A program made the position numbers and the translations under genes. DNA of 64,000 nucleotides from Gymnopus androsaceus JB14 (taxonomy: Eukaryota; Basidiomycota; Agaricomycetes; Agaricales; Omphalotaceae). The notes beneath the pieces were generated by a model that saw nothing but the letters and a program-made list of their open reading frames with translations, ran no database searches and was not told the origin of the DNA. Where the stretch lies: assembly GCA_009733575.1 (NCBI GenBank), contig ML769385.1:361188-425187 (forward strand). The letters are read 5' to 3'. Of this stretch, positions 1 through 12,604 are shown in pieces (within the stretch, counting starts at the first letter, position 1; each line of letters starts with the position of its first letter).

Positions 1-520
1 CATGCGCCTATCAATGTTGTGGCAGCAGACTACACATGGAGGACCTACATGGGACTAACACAGGTGATTGCTCTTAACACCAGAATAAGGTTAAACAGAT
101 CATGTCTGGCTGCCAGGACCTAGGTGTCTTAATGCAACCGTCGCTCGAAGGGCTTAGATAGAGTAAGGGGTAGCGGTAACAATTCAACTACACCACTGTC
201 AAGGCTGATTTTACCGGTACAGTTCGTATCTACTCCTGATCTCCTGGCTTTCGACGTTGTGGAGCATAAGTGTATATTCCCTATATCAAGAACTCAGTAC
301 CGAATAGCCAGCAACTAGCCCTTTGAGTGGCTGCCTATTGCCTCTCGGCCTCCCAGGGGTCGGAGTTTTGACCTAGTCCGAGTACAACATCATACAGAAC
401 AAATACTACGTGCTCCTAGTATTACTAACTAGTATACAAGCAGAGCCAGCATCTAATAGAGAAATACTACTAACTAGTGTTAGACTCGCTTGGTAAATAA
501 GCATCACAGCTTAACTACGC
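1..520. repeat. Diverged direct repeat, left copy
   Basis: This stretch matches 1813-2215 in the same orientation as a degenerate direct repeat. Both copies start with a block containing CTATCAATGTTGTGGCAGCA, then share GTCTGGCTGCCAG, CTAGGTGTCTTAATGCAACC, CCACTGTCAAGGCT, GAATAGCCAGCA and AGCAGAGCCAGCA in the same order. Small indels separate the shared blocks. No convincing coding frame is present. The two copies flank the fold-back element at 719-1807, so they may be an older repeat it inserted into, or parts of one larger element. Confidence 0.65.
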
Positions 521-718
521 TGTGTGATCACTGATTGAACCCAGCTAGGTTCTCCTTTACACCTCTTGCGCTAGAACCTAGGAGTTGCGCATAGTGGTAT
601 TCATGGACTCACGTCAAACCGGTGTTGTCTATCGCACGTTCAACAGTGAATGAAGAGCAACTAAGGGAACTAAAGGTTGGGTGGGCTTGAGCGTTAGCTT
701 GAGAACTTTGTAGAAAAG

Positions 719-1807
719 TTATGGCCATAATAATGTAAAATAAATCAAACATTGTAGTTGGGTCATTCCTGAAACTTTGGGGGGGGTTCATTTGAAAACT
801 CCGTGGGGTCTTTCAAAAGCTTCGTGGGGTCTTTCACAAGCTTCGTGGGGTCTTTCAAAAACTACGTGGGGTCTTTCAAAAACTTCGTGGGTCATTTGAA
901 AACTTCGGGGGTCGTTCCTGAAGTTTCTGGGTGGGGTCATTAGACTTCTGAGTTTGCATAGCTCTCTACCAACATTTAGTGGTGACCCACTGGAGATGAC
1001 TCACAATATTACTATATGGGAAGGCACGTGTGGTCAAAGCGATGTATTTCCTGAGGCAAGGATTCTAAGTAAACACGCAGTTCCATGCTAGAGAGATGGT
1101 ATGAAAAAGGAAGGAGTCCAGGCTGGGTCCATCTCCAAGTCACTGCCACTGTTAGCTATAATTTGCAAATAATTCAATTATACTTAATTCTCTGGAGCTT
1201 GTTCATAAAAAGAGTTGAAGTATTGGATGATGCAGTGGGAAACCAAAGTTCGATGGCACCGAGAAGTGCTCTTTATTGACATTATTTAAATTTTTTTGAT
1301 TATTGTTAAGAAATTATTCACACTGTTTGCATTGCCAAGACACATTTAGTGCAATGTGCAAATGAAACAGTGGTTTTTACACTACAGTTAGATTGACAGT
1401 GGCAGTGACTTGGAGATGGACCCAGCCTAGACTCCTTCCTTTTTCATACCATCTCTCTAGCATGGAACTGCGTGTTTACTTAGAATCCTTGCCTCAGGAA
1501 ATACATCGCTTTGACCGCACGTGCCTTCCCCATATAGTAATATTGTGAGTCATCTCCGGTGGGTCACCACTAAATGTTGGTAGAGAGCTATGCAAACTCA
1601 GAAGTCTAATGACCCCACCCAGAAGCTTCAGGAACGACCCCCGAAGTTTTCAAATGACCCACGAGGTTTTTGAAAGACCCCACGACGCTTGTGAAAGACC
1701 CCACGAAGCTCTTGAAAGACCCCACGGAGTTTTCGAATGAACCCCCCAAAGTTTCAGGAATGACCCACCTACGATGCTTGATTTATTTTACATTATTATG
1801 GCCATAA
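719..1807. mobile_element. Fold-back (long inverted repeat) element, non-coding
   Basis: Left arm 719-1152 and right arm 1396-1807 are near-perfect reverse complements of about 410-430 bp around a 243-bp centre. The outer ends are the 12-bp palindrome TTATGGCCATAA. The centre holds its own smaller inverted repeat (about 1319-1373). Inside each arm a unit of about 21 bp, core CGTGGGGTCTTTCA, is repeated four to five times in tandem. No transposase frame is visible, so it would be a non-autonomous fold-back or MITE-like element. The family is not recognised, and no clear target-site duplication was found. Confidence 0.75.
790..915. repeat. 21-bp tandem repeat in left arm of fold-back element
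   Basis: Four to five copies of a unit built on CGTGGGGTCTTTCA, spaced about 21 bp apart with slight variation. The right arm carries the complementary array at about 1617-1745. Subterminal repeats of this kind are typical transposase-binding arrays in DNA transposons; that role is inference. Confidence 0.6.
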
Positions 1808-1812
1808 AAAGT

Positions 1813-2215
1813 CATGCCGCACCTATCAATGTTGTGGCAGCAGGACTACATGGAGGACTACATGGGACTACAAGGTGCACACCCAACCTAAGGTTGAACA
1901 GATCTGTCTGGCTGCCAGACCTAGGTGTCTTAATGCAACCTGCTCAAAGGCTCTGATATAAGCCTTACAACAGACCACTGTCAAGGCTCAACCGAAATTG
2001 TCATCTCCTGGTCTCCGGCTTTTCGACGTGCAGCAAGAGATAGTATACAGAACATACTCGAATAGCCAGCACGCCTTATCTGCATGCTTCGGAGGTGCTG
2101 TTGACAATGGTACAAAATCAGAAATATGCTCTATACACTGTATACAGCAGAGCCAGCAAACAAATAACTAGGCCTATCGCTTGTAAAAAGCACACAGCTT
2201 ATCGCTGTTGCCTCC
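1813..2215. repeat. Diverged direct repeat, right copy
   Basis: Second copy of the sequence at 1-520, in the same order and orientation, shorter through internal deletions. It begins six bases after the fold-back element ends. The shared tail includes AGCAGAGCCAGCA and an AACTAGGCCTATCGC-like block. Confidence 0.6.
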
Positions 2216-2282
2216 CAGCTTTTCCTTCCTTTAGTACGCCTAACAGGTTGCTTTATTCTTTCTCCGTCCCCCTTGAACACTG

Positions 2283-3267
2283 ATGAAGACCGCACTGTTC
2301 TCCCCAAGCAGCTGGTTGAGAAAAAGTCCTAAACAGCATCAACCAGAGGAGTTGCCATTATCGAGATCACCGACTCCCACTCGCTTCTTCTCGTTCTCTA
2401 CGGCTCGTCACCGTCAGGTCACCCCAGTGCTGATGGAACCGGATCGCTCGAGGCCAGAGCATGCTGCGTTACGCTCGAAAGCACCTCCTCGTCGCCCTCC
2501 CCGCCCTCCTAGCCTCGACTTGATCGCTCCCCCGACACCCACAAAAGACATTGATTCCACAACCATCGTGAAGGAATCTGGGAGAACAAACGTTCGTAAA
2601 CCACGTCCAAACCCCACTGGCAATTTACTTCTTGCCAAACGAAGTATGCCAGAGTCGGATGGGGTTTGGAAAGGGTTTTTGAAAGATGTTGACGAGGAAT
2701 TGAATTCACTACATAACCATCCTTTACCCAAACTACCTCCATTACACCAACACTCGTTATCGGTGCAGAGTTCGTACGGCAAGTCCGTTGAGAGCGATAC
2801 ATACATTGCCTCACGGAACGACAATGGGTCTCCTAAACCCCGACCTAAGCCCCGACCCACACTTCATTCCTCCAAGTCTACGCATAATATCACCACTGTT
2901 AAACGTGAAGCATCGTCTCCGAGTCCACGTTCTTCCACTTCATCTTCCGATTCACTACCTCTTGCGGGTGACTTCGCCTCTCTATTTCCTGCACCACCTC
3001 CACTGACAGTTCTGAAAAAAAGCTGTTAGACCTCTTGTCGTACATCTCCGTTCAACTACCGCTCCTTCACGATCCTCCGATTTCAGTTCCTCGGAGTCGA
3101 CACCGGTCGCTACCCCTACCACTCCTTCACCACCTTCCTTCCGGCAACTACCACCCTCGCCGATCTTGAAGAAGTTTCCACCTGCAGCATCAGTACCTTC
3201 TTCTCCAGTGTCTCCTTATAGTACGGGGTTTCCTACCCCTACTTCGCTATTGGATTGTCATCCATAA
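2283..3267 (+). CDS. Pro/Ser-rich protein of unknown function, broken by one frameshift
   Basis: The frame opened by ATG at 2283 runs to a stop at 3027-3029 (248 residues). The composition (Pro, Ser, Arg, Lys; motifs such as PPRRPPRPPS and SPKPRPKPRP) continues in the next frame from 3022 to TAA at 3265-3267, including PSPPSFRQLPPSPILKK. The switch lies in an A7 run (3015-3021); six A would join the two parts into one protein of about 327 residues. The product is probably disordered, with many SH3-like PxxP motifs. I do not recognise the family. The break may be a sequencing error or a real mutation. No splice pair explains it. Confidence 0.55.
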
Positions 3268-3655
3268 GGACCACGTTATTATCTCGCCTGCTACATGGTA
3301 CACTCTGTATCAAATCCCTCACCCATCAGCCTCCCAATGTCGCATACAGCGCATGGATCTACTTACAGCGGCATAGCGGCTTTCTCCAATTCCATTGAAT
3401 CCTCCCCGTAATTATAATCGGGTTCTGTCTGTCTTAGGCTTGAATTCGCTTCAGACTCCAGTTGTTTATGCTTCCCGCGTTTTGCTCAGGAAATATTATT
3501 ATTCGGGACAAAGGAATGCTGGAATCCCTTTGATACGATTAATCGTGTATAGAACATTGTACTGGGCACACATATCGACTACAGAATATCTAGAGATTGT
3601 ACATTAATGTTATATGGACGCGGTACAGATTTCAAATGTGGTCCGAGTTACCTGG
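3268..3655. other. Intergenic, no gene seen
   Basis: About 390 bp between the Pro/Ser-rich gene and the stop codon of VMA21. It holds only short open frames without family resemblance or splice support. Confidence 0.5.
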
Positions 3656-4051
3656 CTAACGTTCTTTCTTGGATTCCGGCGCGTTCAGAGGTACTCTCGT
3701 TGAAGGTTTCTGGCTTGTATTGTCTTCAAGAATGGAGGTGATGATATATATGACGAGGACAGCGTTTGCAGCTACAATGGCAGTTATGGCCGCAAAGGTA
3801 GAATTTCCTGCACAGAAATAAAAACCGGATCTCGCGTGAAGAAAATATCAAACAGTACCGTTCCAGAAAAAATGTAGACTGCCATAATATGAAGTGAGAG
3901 GCACGATGCCCAGAGACAAGCTGAAAATGATCAGCTTCAAGAGTGTTCCACTGATAGATCGTTAGCATGGATATTACCAGCGGGTATGAAAGTTCACGTA
4001 CTTTGAAGCTGCATTTGCGTTTAGTTTTCCAATGGCTGCTTGTTCACTCAT
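3656..4051 (-). CDS. VMA21: V-ATPase assembly factor Vma21
   Basis: Three exons on the minus strand give about 97 residues starting MSEQAAIGKLNANAAS. The first membrane segment (LLKLIIFSLSLGIVPL) is followed by the family-typical GNSTFAAITAIVAANAVLV, where the second segment begins. The C-terminus is Lys-rich (ESKKER), compatible with ER retrieval. In the known family Vma21 sits in the ER membrane and chaperones assembly of the V0 sector of the vacuolar ATPase. An in-frame ATG at 4255 would add 68 residues but would overlap the divergent ALG8 start, and homologues start near the chosen ATG. ALG8 lies head to head, 115 bp away. Confidence 0.88.
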
Positions 4052-4166
4052 AGTGGGTCGAGGGCAAGAGGCGTTACGAGAACGTGTAGTGATCGCGTTC
4101 AGTTTGTCACCCACGTCACAAACACTCTTGATCTCTCCCCTCATTCTGAAGGCAACGCTACACGCA
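4052..4166. promoter_or_regulatory. Shared divergent promoter, VMA21 / ALG8
   Basis: The 115 bp between the two start codons must hold the proximal promoters of both genes. No TATA box or clear factor site can be named by eye. Confidence 0.5.
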
Positions 4167-6358
<2,192 letters not shown>

Positions 6359-6434
6359 TAAATAGTACGGATTACCAAATTGAGCTGATAAGATTAGAAA
6401 TTTCCTTTTTAGCGCCCAATCTTTTCAACTTGAA

Positions 6435-7673
6435 ATGGTATGCTCATCTAAATTTTTCCATCCCGCGAAATTCAAGGCTCACAAATCTAGTTACGCCGTC
6501 AAGCCAGAGAAAGAAGACAATATGTCTATGCTAAATCATTGGAAGCTCAAGAACGGCAGACTTACGAACGGAAACAACAGTTGAAGGATGCTTTAGCAAC
6601 CGGAAAACCTTTGCCAACCGAGTTGAAGAAGGATGCTGCATCATTGGGCAAGGCATTAGCTTTCGATGAAGCGCAAGTGGGTCAGTCCTTTCGGAGCTGC
6701 TACGTGTACACGAGCTGAGTTAGCTTTTGCTAGATCCAACAACACACATCGATAATGAATATTCCCGAGCTGGAATCCAAGACCCTAAAATCGTCATTAC
6801 TACGTCCCGAGATCCTTCCTCGAAGCTATTACAGTTTGCAAAAGTGCGTGTAAATTCTTCTTTTCAAAACCCGTCGCTGAATTCGCTTTGTGTAGGAAGT
6901 CAGACTAGTATTTCCCAACTCGCATCGAATAAACCGAGGAAATTATGTCGTGAAGGAGTTGGCAGAAGCTTGTCGGGCGAACGATGTTACCGACTTGATA
7001 GTTGTCCACGAGCACCGCGGAAATCCAGGTGCGAATACTCATAGTCTCCTCCTCCTTCTCTCCTCTGAACTCTGTATTTTAGACGCGATGATCGTTTCAC
7101 ATTTTCCTCATGGCCCAACAGTCTTCTTCACACTCAATAATGTTGCTCTCCGGCATGACATTGCGACTTATAAAGAGTCAACCGTGTCAGAACAGTATCC
7201 CCACCTCATCTTTGAAAACTTTTCATCTAAACTCGGCGAGCGAATACGTGACGTTCTGAAATATCTTTTCCCCGTCCCCAAAGAAGACAGCAAGCGAGTG
7301 ATGACTTTCTCCAATGAAGATGATTTTATCTCTTTCCGGTGAGCACACATTTGTTTCTCCCGGCTGTTTTGCTCATGTCCACTAGACACCATGTATTCGT
7401 TAAAATTCCACGGGAAGTACAGCTTGCAGAAGTAGGGCCACGATTTGAAATGAAACGTACGTGTTTCTCTTGTGTACAGTGCTTAATCTTCATCTTCTCT
7501 TCCCAGCCTATGAAATCCGTCAAGGAACTATCGAGCAGACTGAGGCCGAACGAGAGTGGGTCCTAGCTCATTATTCGCGGACAGCAAAGAAAAGGAGCGT
7601 GTTGGCTGGTTCAGGAACTTATTCAGCTCCTCGCAACTCGCGCCAACCACCGACGAAGAAGATCAAGAGATGA
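6435..7673 (+). CDS. IMP4: U3 snoRNP protein Imp4 (Brix domain)
   Basis: Seven exons give 309 residues. The first coding exon is just the ATG (6435-6437); the intron 6438-6490 then joins to [20 protein letters not shown], the conserved Imp4 N-terminus. The Brix domain follows, with [50 protein letters not shown] and GPTVFFTL, then a basic tail ending KKIKR. In yeast and human, Imp4 works with Imp3 and Mpp10 in the small-subunit processome, helping the U3 snoRNA pair with pre-rRNA in the nucleolus. All exon phases agree and no break is seen. Confidence 0.93.
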
Positions 7674-7752
7674 TGGCTTCGTATCCGAGACAGCACTGCA
7701 GTCTGCAGTGTAGCGTAGTATAGTACGAGCTTGGACCAAGCCGTGTAATATA

Positions 7753-7774
7753 CTTCCTTCCTTCCTTCCTTCCT
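7753..7774. repeat. (CTTC)n microsatellite
   Basis: Five to six tandem CTTC units in the region downstream of IMP4. Confidence 0.7.
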
Positions 7775-7837
7775 CGAGAATCATACACTGGATTAGATTC
7801 AATATGTAAGCCAAGGGAGACAGTAAATAGTGAGTGT

Positions 7838-8479
7838 TTGGCGTCAAAATTAATTTTAAAACGCGCTGGATGCTATCTAGTATCTTCTGCCATTGAAATA
7901 CTCAATTTTCAACATCAAACCTTCCACCTGTCCGGTGAAGTTCCGACCAAGTTTAAGGAGGACGATTTCCCAGAAAATATAATTGCGAAAATTATCGACG
8001 ATAACCCCGGGGGCAGTGTCGCCAAGTCGATTGAACTCTTTCAATGCCACTGAAGCGGTCTTGAAGCAAAAGGAAGAGGCTGAGTGGGCTAAATTTGACG
8101 TCGACAAAGCACGAAAGACGGAAAGTATTAGGTCTATGTTTCCCAAATCCCCGTTGTCCAGTTTCAAAAAGATCACGAACGTGTTGCAAGTCTATGTGCT
8201 TGTCCCTCAAAAGAGAATTCAAGGACAATGCATTATTCTCCTTCAACAACAAAATTTTCGATTTCGTAACACAGATATCGACATGGGACACTACGCCATC
8301 GTGCGCTCGAGAACCTGGAAGTCAATAAGATGAGAATCGGTCCGGACTATCCTGAAGAAAACAAAGGCGCTGAATTTCCTAGAAGGCATGATCAAACCGA
8401 GAAGGATAACTCAGACGGTCTGACCTTTTATCTCTTCTATCGTTGATTTTTGGTTCGATGATATCCATTTCCTAGGACC
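7838..8479 (+). other. Unassigned coding-like stretch upstream of the kinase-like gene
   Basis: Two overlapping plus-strand frames (about 7838-8050 and 7983-8333) read like protein: acidic and Lys-rich, with the hydrophobic run VLQVYVLVPQ. They cannot be joined cleanly to each other or to the next exon. The run resembles the end of the ubiquitin-like header of fungal Crinkler proteins, but this is weak. They may be 5' exons of the decayed gene that follows. Confidence 0.25.
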
Positions 8480-10524
8480 ATGCCAAGATCTCGAGTCTCC
8501 TCCGGCCAAACATCGAAAACAAGTACACAACTACCGAAGGTCACTTACCCGAAGGATTGGGTCAGAAACTATAGCTACTTCCATTTGCTTCGTTCGTCAT
8601 CGGACGCGCCAGAATTGTACAGAGAAGGGGGAAGAGAAGCTTCCATTGCCTCATACTGGTTCAGCGGTGTATATACCACACTTCACAAGCGAGATTTCGT
8701 TTCAGTGGACCTCCATCCTACCGTGACTCGTTGTTCCATTTTAATTGATCTGCCTGTCACAGATCTTTCTCAACGCAACCGTCGCCCTACCCAGGTGTCG
8801 ACGCAAACCGTCTAGTCACGTGACTGTGACCGTGTTTATGTTCAGAGTCCTGTTACACAAGGCCTTCTTCTCGTCCAATGTTTCCTGCTACTGTGGGCAC
8901 CAGTATTGGAGATATGGATGTAGATTGTACTAAGGTGGAAGTCTTCTACTCATCTATCGACGTACATCGAAACAGGCCTGCTCAGAGCGTCTTCGGCCCT
9001 CCTACCACAAATCTAGGACTATTCCCCTTGTCCATTCGAACGTCCTCCCTATTCACTCTAATAAACCAACGCATACGAGACTACCAGGAGCCTGGTGCAA
9101 ACCTCCAAGGTCATTGGTATATGGCAACTACGAAGTTCATCCCTAGGTACGAAGCCCCTGTCCGGGCTCCGGCACACGAGTTTTTTGAGGCTCTATTCAG
9201 GGAGTGTATAATAGTCGGAGACTTCGAGGTGCTCTCTGTTTCTGCGCAGCGTGCTCCTGGCCAGAACTACCTGCTCTTCTTCCGCATTAGCTACTCAGGT
9301 AAGACGTTCTTTGCTTTTTATCTTCGCTGTTTTAAATCATTTATCTCTCGTAGAATCTGGCCATGCAGGTCTCAATGTCCCACCGAAGGAAATCTGTCTT
9401 ACTTTGGGCAGTTCTAAAACGCTTACCAGGGAAGATCTTACAAATAACCTTATCAAAAAGAGTGGAAAGGGACCATTATGGGTCTCCAGCTTTATAAGTA
9501 AAGCTCAGCAACCAAGAAGCATCGCTAGATGTGTGCGTGCTGTTAGTTCTGTCACCTGCTGTTTTGGCTTACAACCTCTCAGCACTTTGATAAAATCACT
9601 CAGAACGAAGAGCGGCCACCAAACGTTTCCAGCGTTCTGCAGCCACTGGACGACTCGAATGTCTCGGAGTCTATGATGAGAGAGGGAGAGCACTACGTGG
9701 ACGTTCTCGATTCGTTGACAGAACGTATTGAAGGCTGGGAGGTCTTCAGAGAATACGGTGCAATGAAATCGTTCTTTGTTGACGTTTATCATACATTGAA
9801 GAAGCGTCCCTGGTCAAAATCGTATACCCTGTGAGATGTCGTTCAACCTTCTTGGGTGATACTTACTGACCATCTAAATCTGGACCTCAAAGGCAACGCC
9901 CTAGCCAAGCGTGGCCGTTTGACTTTTTTGTGCCCTGTGTCGTCGACAGTCGCTCCACAAAGTACTCGCCGAAGTCTGATTTTTCTTGTTGGCAAGGATA
10001 TCAGGTGCTTGTTCTGATTGAGATATTCTCATCTGGAGGACAAGATAAATACAGAATTCTTTTGGAGGCAGCGTCGCTGGTCCGCCAGTTCAACCTCGCC
10101 GCCCTTAAGAGAGGGAGTGACCTAGCTGGCAAGTTCATACTACCAGTGGTATACATAGATGAAGAATTTGTTGGATCAATCACCTGCGCATACCAGGATG
10201 ATGAAACCGCGACCAAGGTGAGATATCATGTCTATCGTAGCTTAATTTAAGTACTGAAGGTATCCAAGCATCTTTACACCGTTCCTCCCATCAAACACAC
10301 AATTGTAGGGATTTATCGTCTTAAAGAACAAGAATGGGCCCTAGAGTTCACAAAAACGTTATAAAACGTTCTTGAGAATGCTTCGCATTCGGAAGAATGG
10401 AGTGAGATTGGCAATGATGTGCGGGAAACGCTCCTCGACTCCAATTTCACCCAGACCCTCAACCCCGCGAGAGCTTCCGAAGGCAAACAGAGTGCCGGGA
10501 GAACTCTCCAAAATGACCCGCCTG

Positions 10525-10720
10525 GCCCACCCGGCCCTGGTGGTGGATTTCACGGAGGAGGTAATGGCGGTGGGTACGGGGGTGGGTTTTACGGCGGCGG
10601 AGGCGACAATGGCGGGTATGGGGGCGGGTTTTACGGCGGCGGGCTCGGTGGTACCCATGGCGGTGGCGGTTGGGCAACTGGTGGTGGTGCCGTTAGTTAT
10701 GGTCCCGGATATCCCGGCAG
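10525..10720 (+). repeat. Gly/Tyr-rich low-complexity coding linker
   Basis: Inside the kinase-like pseudogene a run of GGG, GGY and GGF triplets (for example GGGYGGGFYGGGG repeated) lies between the upstream domain and the kinase N-lobe. The DNA is a GGY-codon-rich, slippage-prone tract. Confidence 0.7.
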
Positions 10721-11159
10721 TGGTCAAAACTATGGGATTTTTAAACTAGAAGGGTGGATGACACCTAACGATGGCCTGGCTGCCCGTGGTTATATCGTTT
10801 CCTCTGATCAAGGGCTCAACTCTTCAGAGGTAAGCTAAGGATTGATTGTGTATCTGCTTTGGACTCACTCTTGCCTGTAGAGGTATAGAATCCCATTGGA
10901 GGAAATCCAGTGTTCCTCAAGAAGATTTGGGACGATTCGAAAGAAGAGCATTTTCTGAAGATGTGTAAACACCAAAACGTCATTGACCTGATCGAATCCT
11001 TCAGGATGGATGGGGCTACCTGGCTTGTCTTTCCATTTCACATAGCTCTGTCCGTAGGCTTAGTCCATGATCGACATACGATTCGAGATCACGCCATGAA
11101 GATCACCTATGGCATCGCGCAAGGATTGAGTTTTTTGCACTCTATCAACGTGGCGCATC

Positions 11160-12604
11160 CCCGACTCTCAAACGAAGTGCAGAGAAAGGGCCTTGTCTGC
11201 TGCGATCGAGCTTCCCACAGTCGAAAAGGCCGCATTTAGTTAATCGGTCTTCTTATCATGTAAATTTATAAGCAGAATCCGTCATTTCCAGTGACTGATC
11301 TCCTATATATGGCATATCTTGACGGGTCAGCGGACCGGACAGTCATACAATTTCTGTCATTCGCGTCGCAGTTCAGCAGAACGCTTGGCCTTCTCGTATC
11401 GTATAATACTCGAACCGTTCTATAATACACCAGTTGTTCCTTAGCACTCCAATCGTAGAAGATCAAATTCTTAAAACTCTTTAATAACTATTGTTTGTTA
11501 CATCGTCTGTTACTGCAAATGTAGTCAACTTCGCAGGAGACGTGGTTTAGAAACATGTCTTGTATCGGAGCCTATTTCAAATGAGCGCAGAAAGTTTGTG
11601 GTCGACAAAGATCCTCGAACTCCTATTGCCATCACAAAAACTCCAAATCAAGTATGCGATCGGTTGCACGGTAAAAAACATACATAAAGCAAATCTAACT
11701 CGAGTTCTTTCAACGATGCCCTTCATCAGGCCTCAGGACAGAGGTGAGTTACAGTACCTTTTGCTTTCAGCTTACCCATTTATCAGAACTCGAGCGACGG
11801 TAGAAAAATTCTGAACATCGTGGAGACGCATCTGCTTATGCAACTAGGAGATGCAATGCACAGTCTCGATCCGCTGCACATACTGGTGTCTGGTCCGTCT
11901 GGGGCAGGGAAGACGGCCCTCGTGCACGCTATATACGAATCGTTCGAACGGCATCATTGCAAAGATCTTCTATTAGCAACCTCTCCCGTCGCTGTAACTC
12001 AGATCTCGCGTGCTGGCGGACTCGTTAACAGCCACGCCTTCAAATACCTTATTATTGACGAGGCCACCTTGTTCGACATCTTGTCCTTATCAAGTGTTTG
12101 GAACATGCTTGCTCTTGATGAGGTTAGCATCATCGTCCTGGGAAGATTCGAGCTGTTCCCGTCCGCGAGCGCAAGGAGTTTGTATTTATGTGGAGGTATT
12201 TCCTTTGACGGCCATTTCTTGCGCTTGTTGAGATTGCAACTGGAGCAGGACAAGGTTTTGCGTGTCTGGAGAAAGAGATGCGTTTGGAAGCGGCTACACC
12301 CTGTTTCAGGGCTGCACCCGTGTCCGCCTATACCTTTGTGCGAATCTCTCAAGCAGCGACGAAAACGACGCCTTCGTTGATTAGTTTGTTGATAAATTCA
12401 AGTTTGGGCCATTTCCTCCGTTAGGTTGTTTACTACATATTCTCATTCACATATTTGTTGAATGTCTTTATCAATGAGTACTTATGTATCAGTTGGTACT
12501 CGAACTTAGACTGCTTGTAGACTGCTCTCATTGTCGGCATGGGTTTAGTTCCTTAGTAAGCGCCGGACTGGGAGTCGGGGACCTGCCGCTGCACGCGGCG
12601 CTAC
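11160..12604. mobile_element. Probable insertion splitting the kinase catalytic loop
   Basis: Kinase homology stops after SINVAH at about 11158 and resumes with DVKTHN near 12610. The intervening 1.4 kb contains an unrelated P-loop protein frame (11820-12380) and AT-rich flanks. CCCCGACTC at 11159-11167 recurs inverted at 12572-12580, close to the two edges, and GGCGC occurs at both junctions. These could be imperfect terminal inverted repeats and a short target duplication, but the evidence is thin. Confidence 0.45.
11820..12380 (+). CDS. P-loop NTPase fragment, PIF1-helicase-like
   Basis: An open frame of 186 residues with a Walker A motif (ILVSGPSGAGKTALVHAIYE) near residue 20-40, a Walker B-like LIIDEATLF near residue 75-85, and IIVLGRFELFPS near residue 105. 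The order GxGKT, LIIDE, then a GDFxQLPP-like segment is that of PIF1/Helitron-type helicases, where GRFELFPS would be a diverged third motif. Length and missing later helicase motifs show it is a fragment. It lies within the insertion that splits the kinase-like gene, which supports a transposon or captured-gene origin. Another P-loop family cannot be excluded. Confidence 0.4.
   Translation: METHLLMQLGDAMHSLDPLHILVSGPSGAGKTALVHAIYESFERHHCKDLLLATSPVAVTQISRAGGLVNSHAFKYLIIDEATLFDILSLSSVWNMLALDEVSIIVLGRFELFPSASARSLYLCGGISFDGHFLRLLRLQLEQDKVLRVWRKRCVWKRLHPVSGLHPCPPIPLCESLKQRRKRRLR

Noticed and set aside
4032..4166. 45-residue N-terminal extension of ALG8 from ATG 4032
   Set aside because: It would overlap the divergent VMA21 coding exon, and homologues begin near the later ATG at 4167.
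10359..10749. Frames on both strands over the Gly-rich tract
   Set aside because: They are alternate-frame shadows of the GGY-repeat linker with repetitive, low-complexity composition.
12540..12600. GC-rich imperfect palindrome, first considered as a tRNA
   Set aside because: No TPsiC arm, no 7-bp acceptor pairing and no anticodon arm; it lies at the edge of the insertion.
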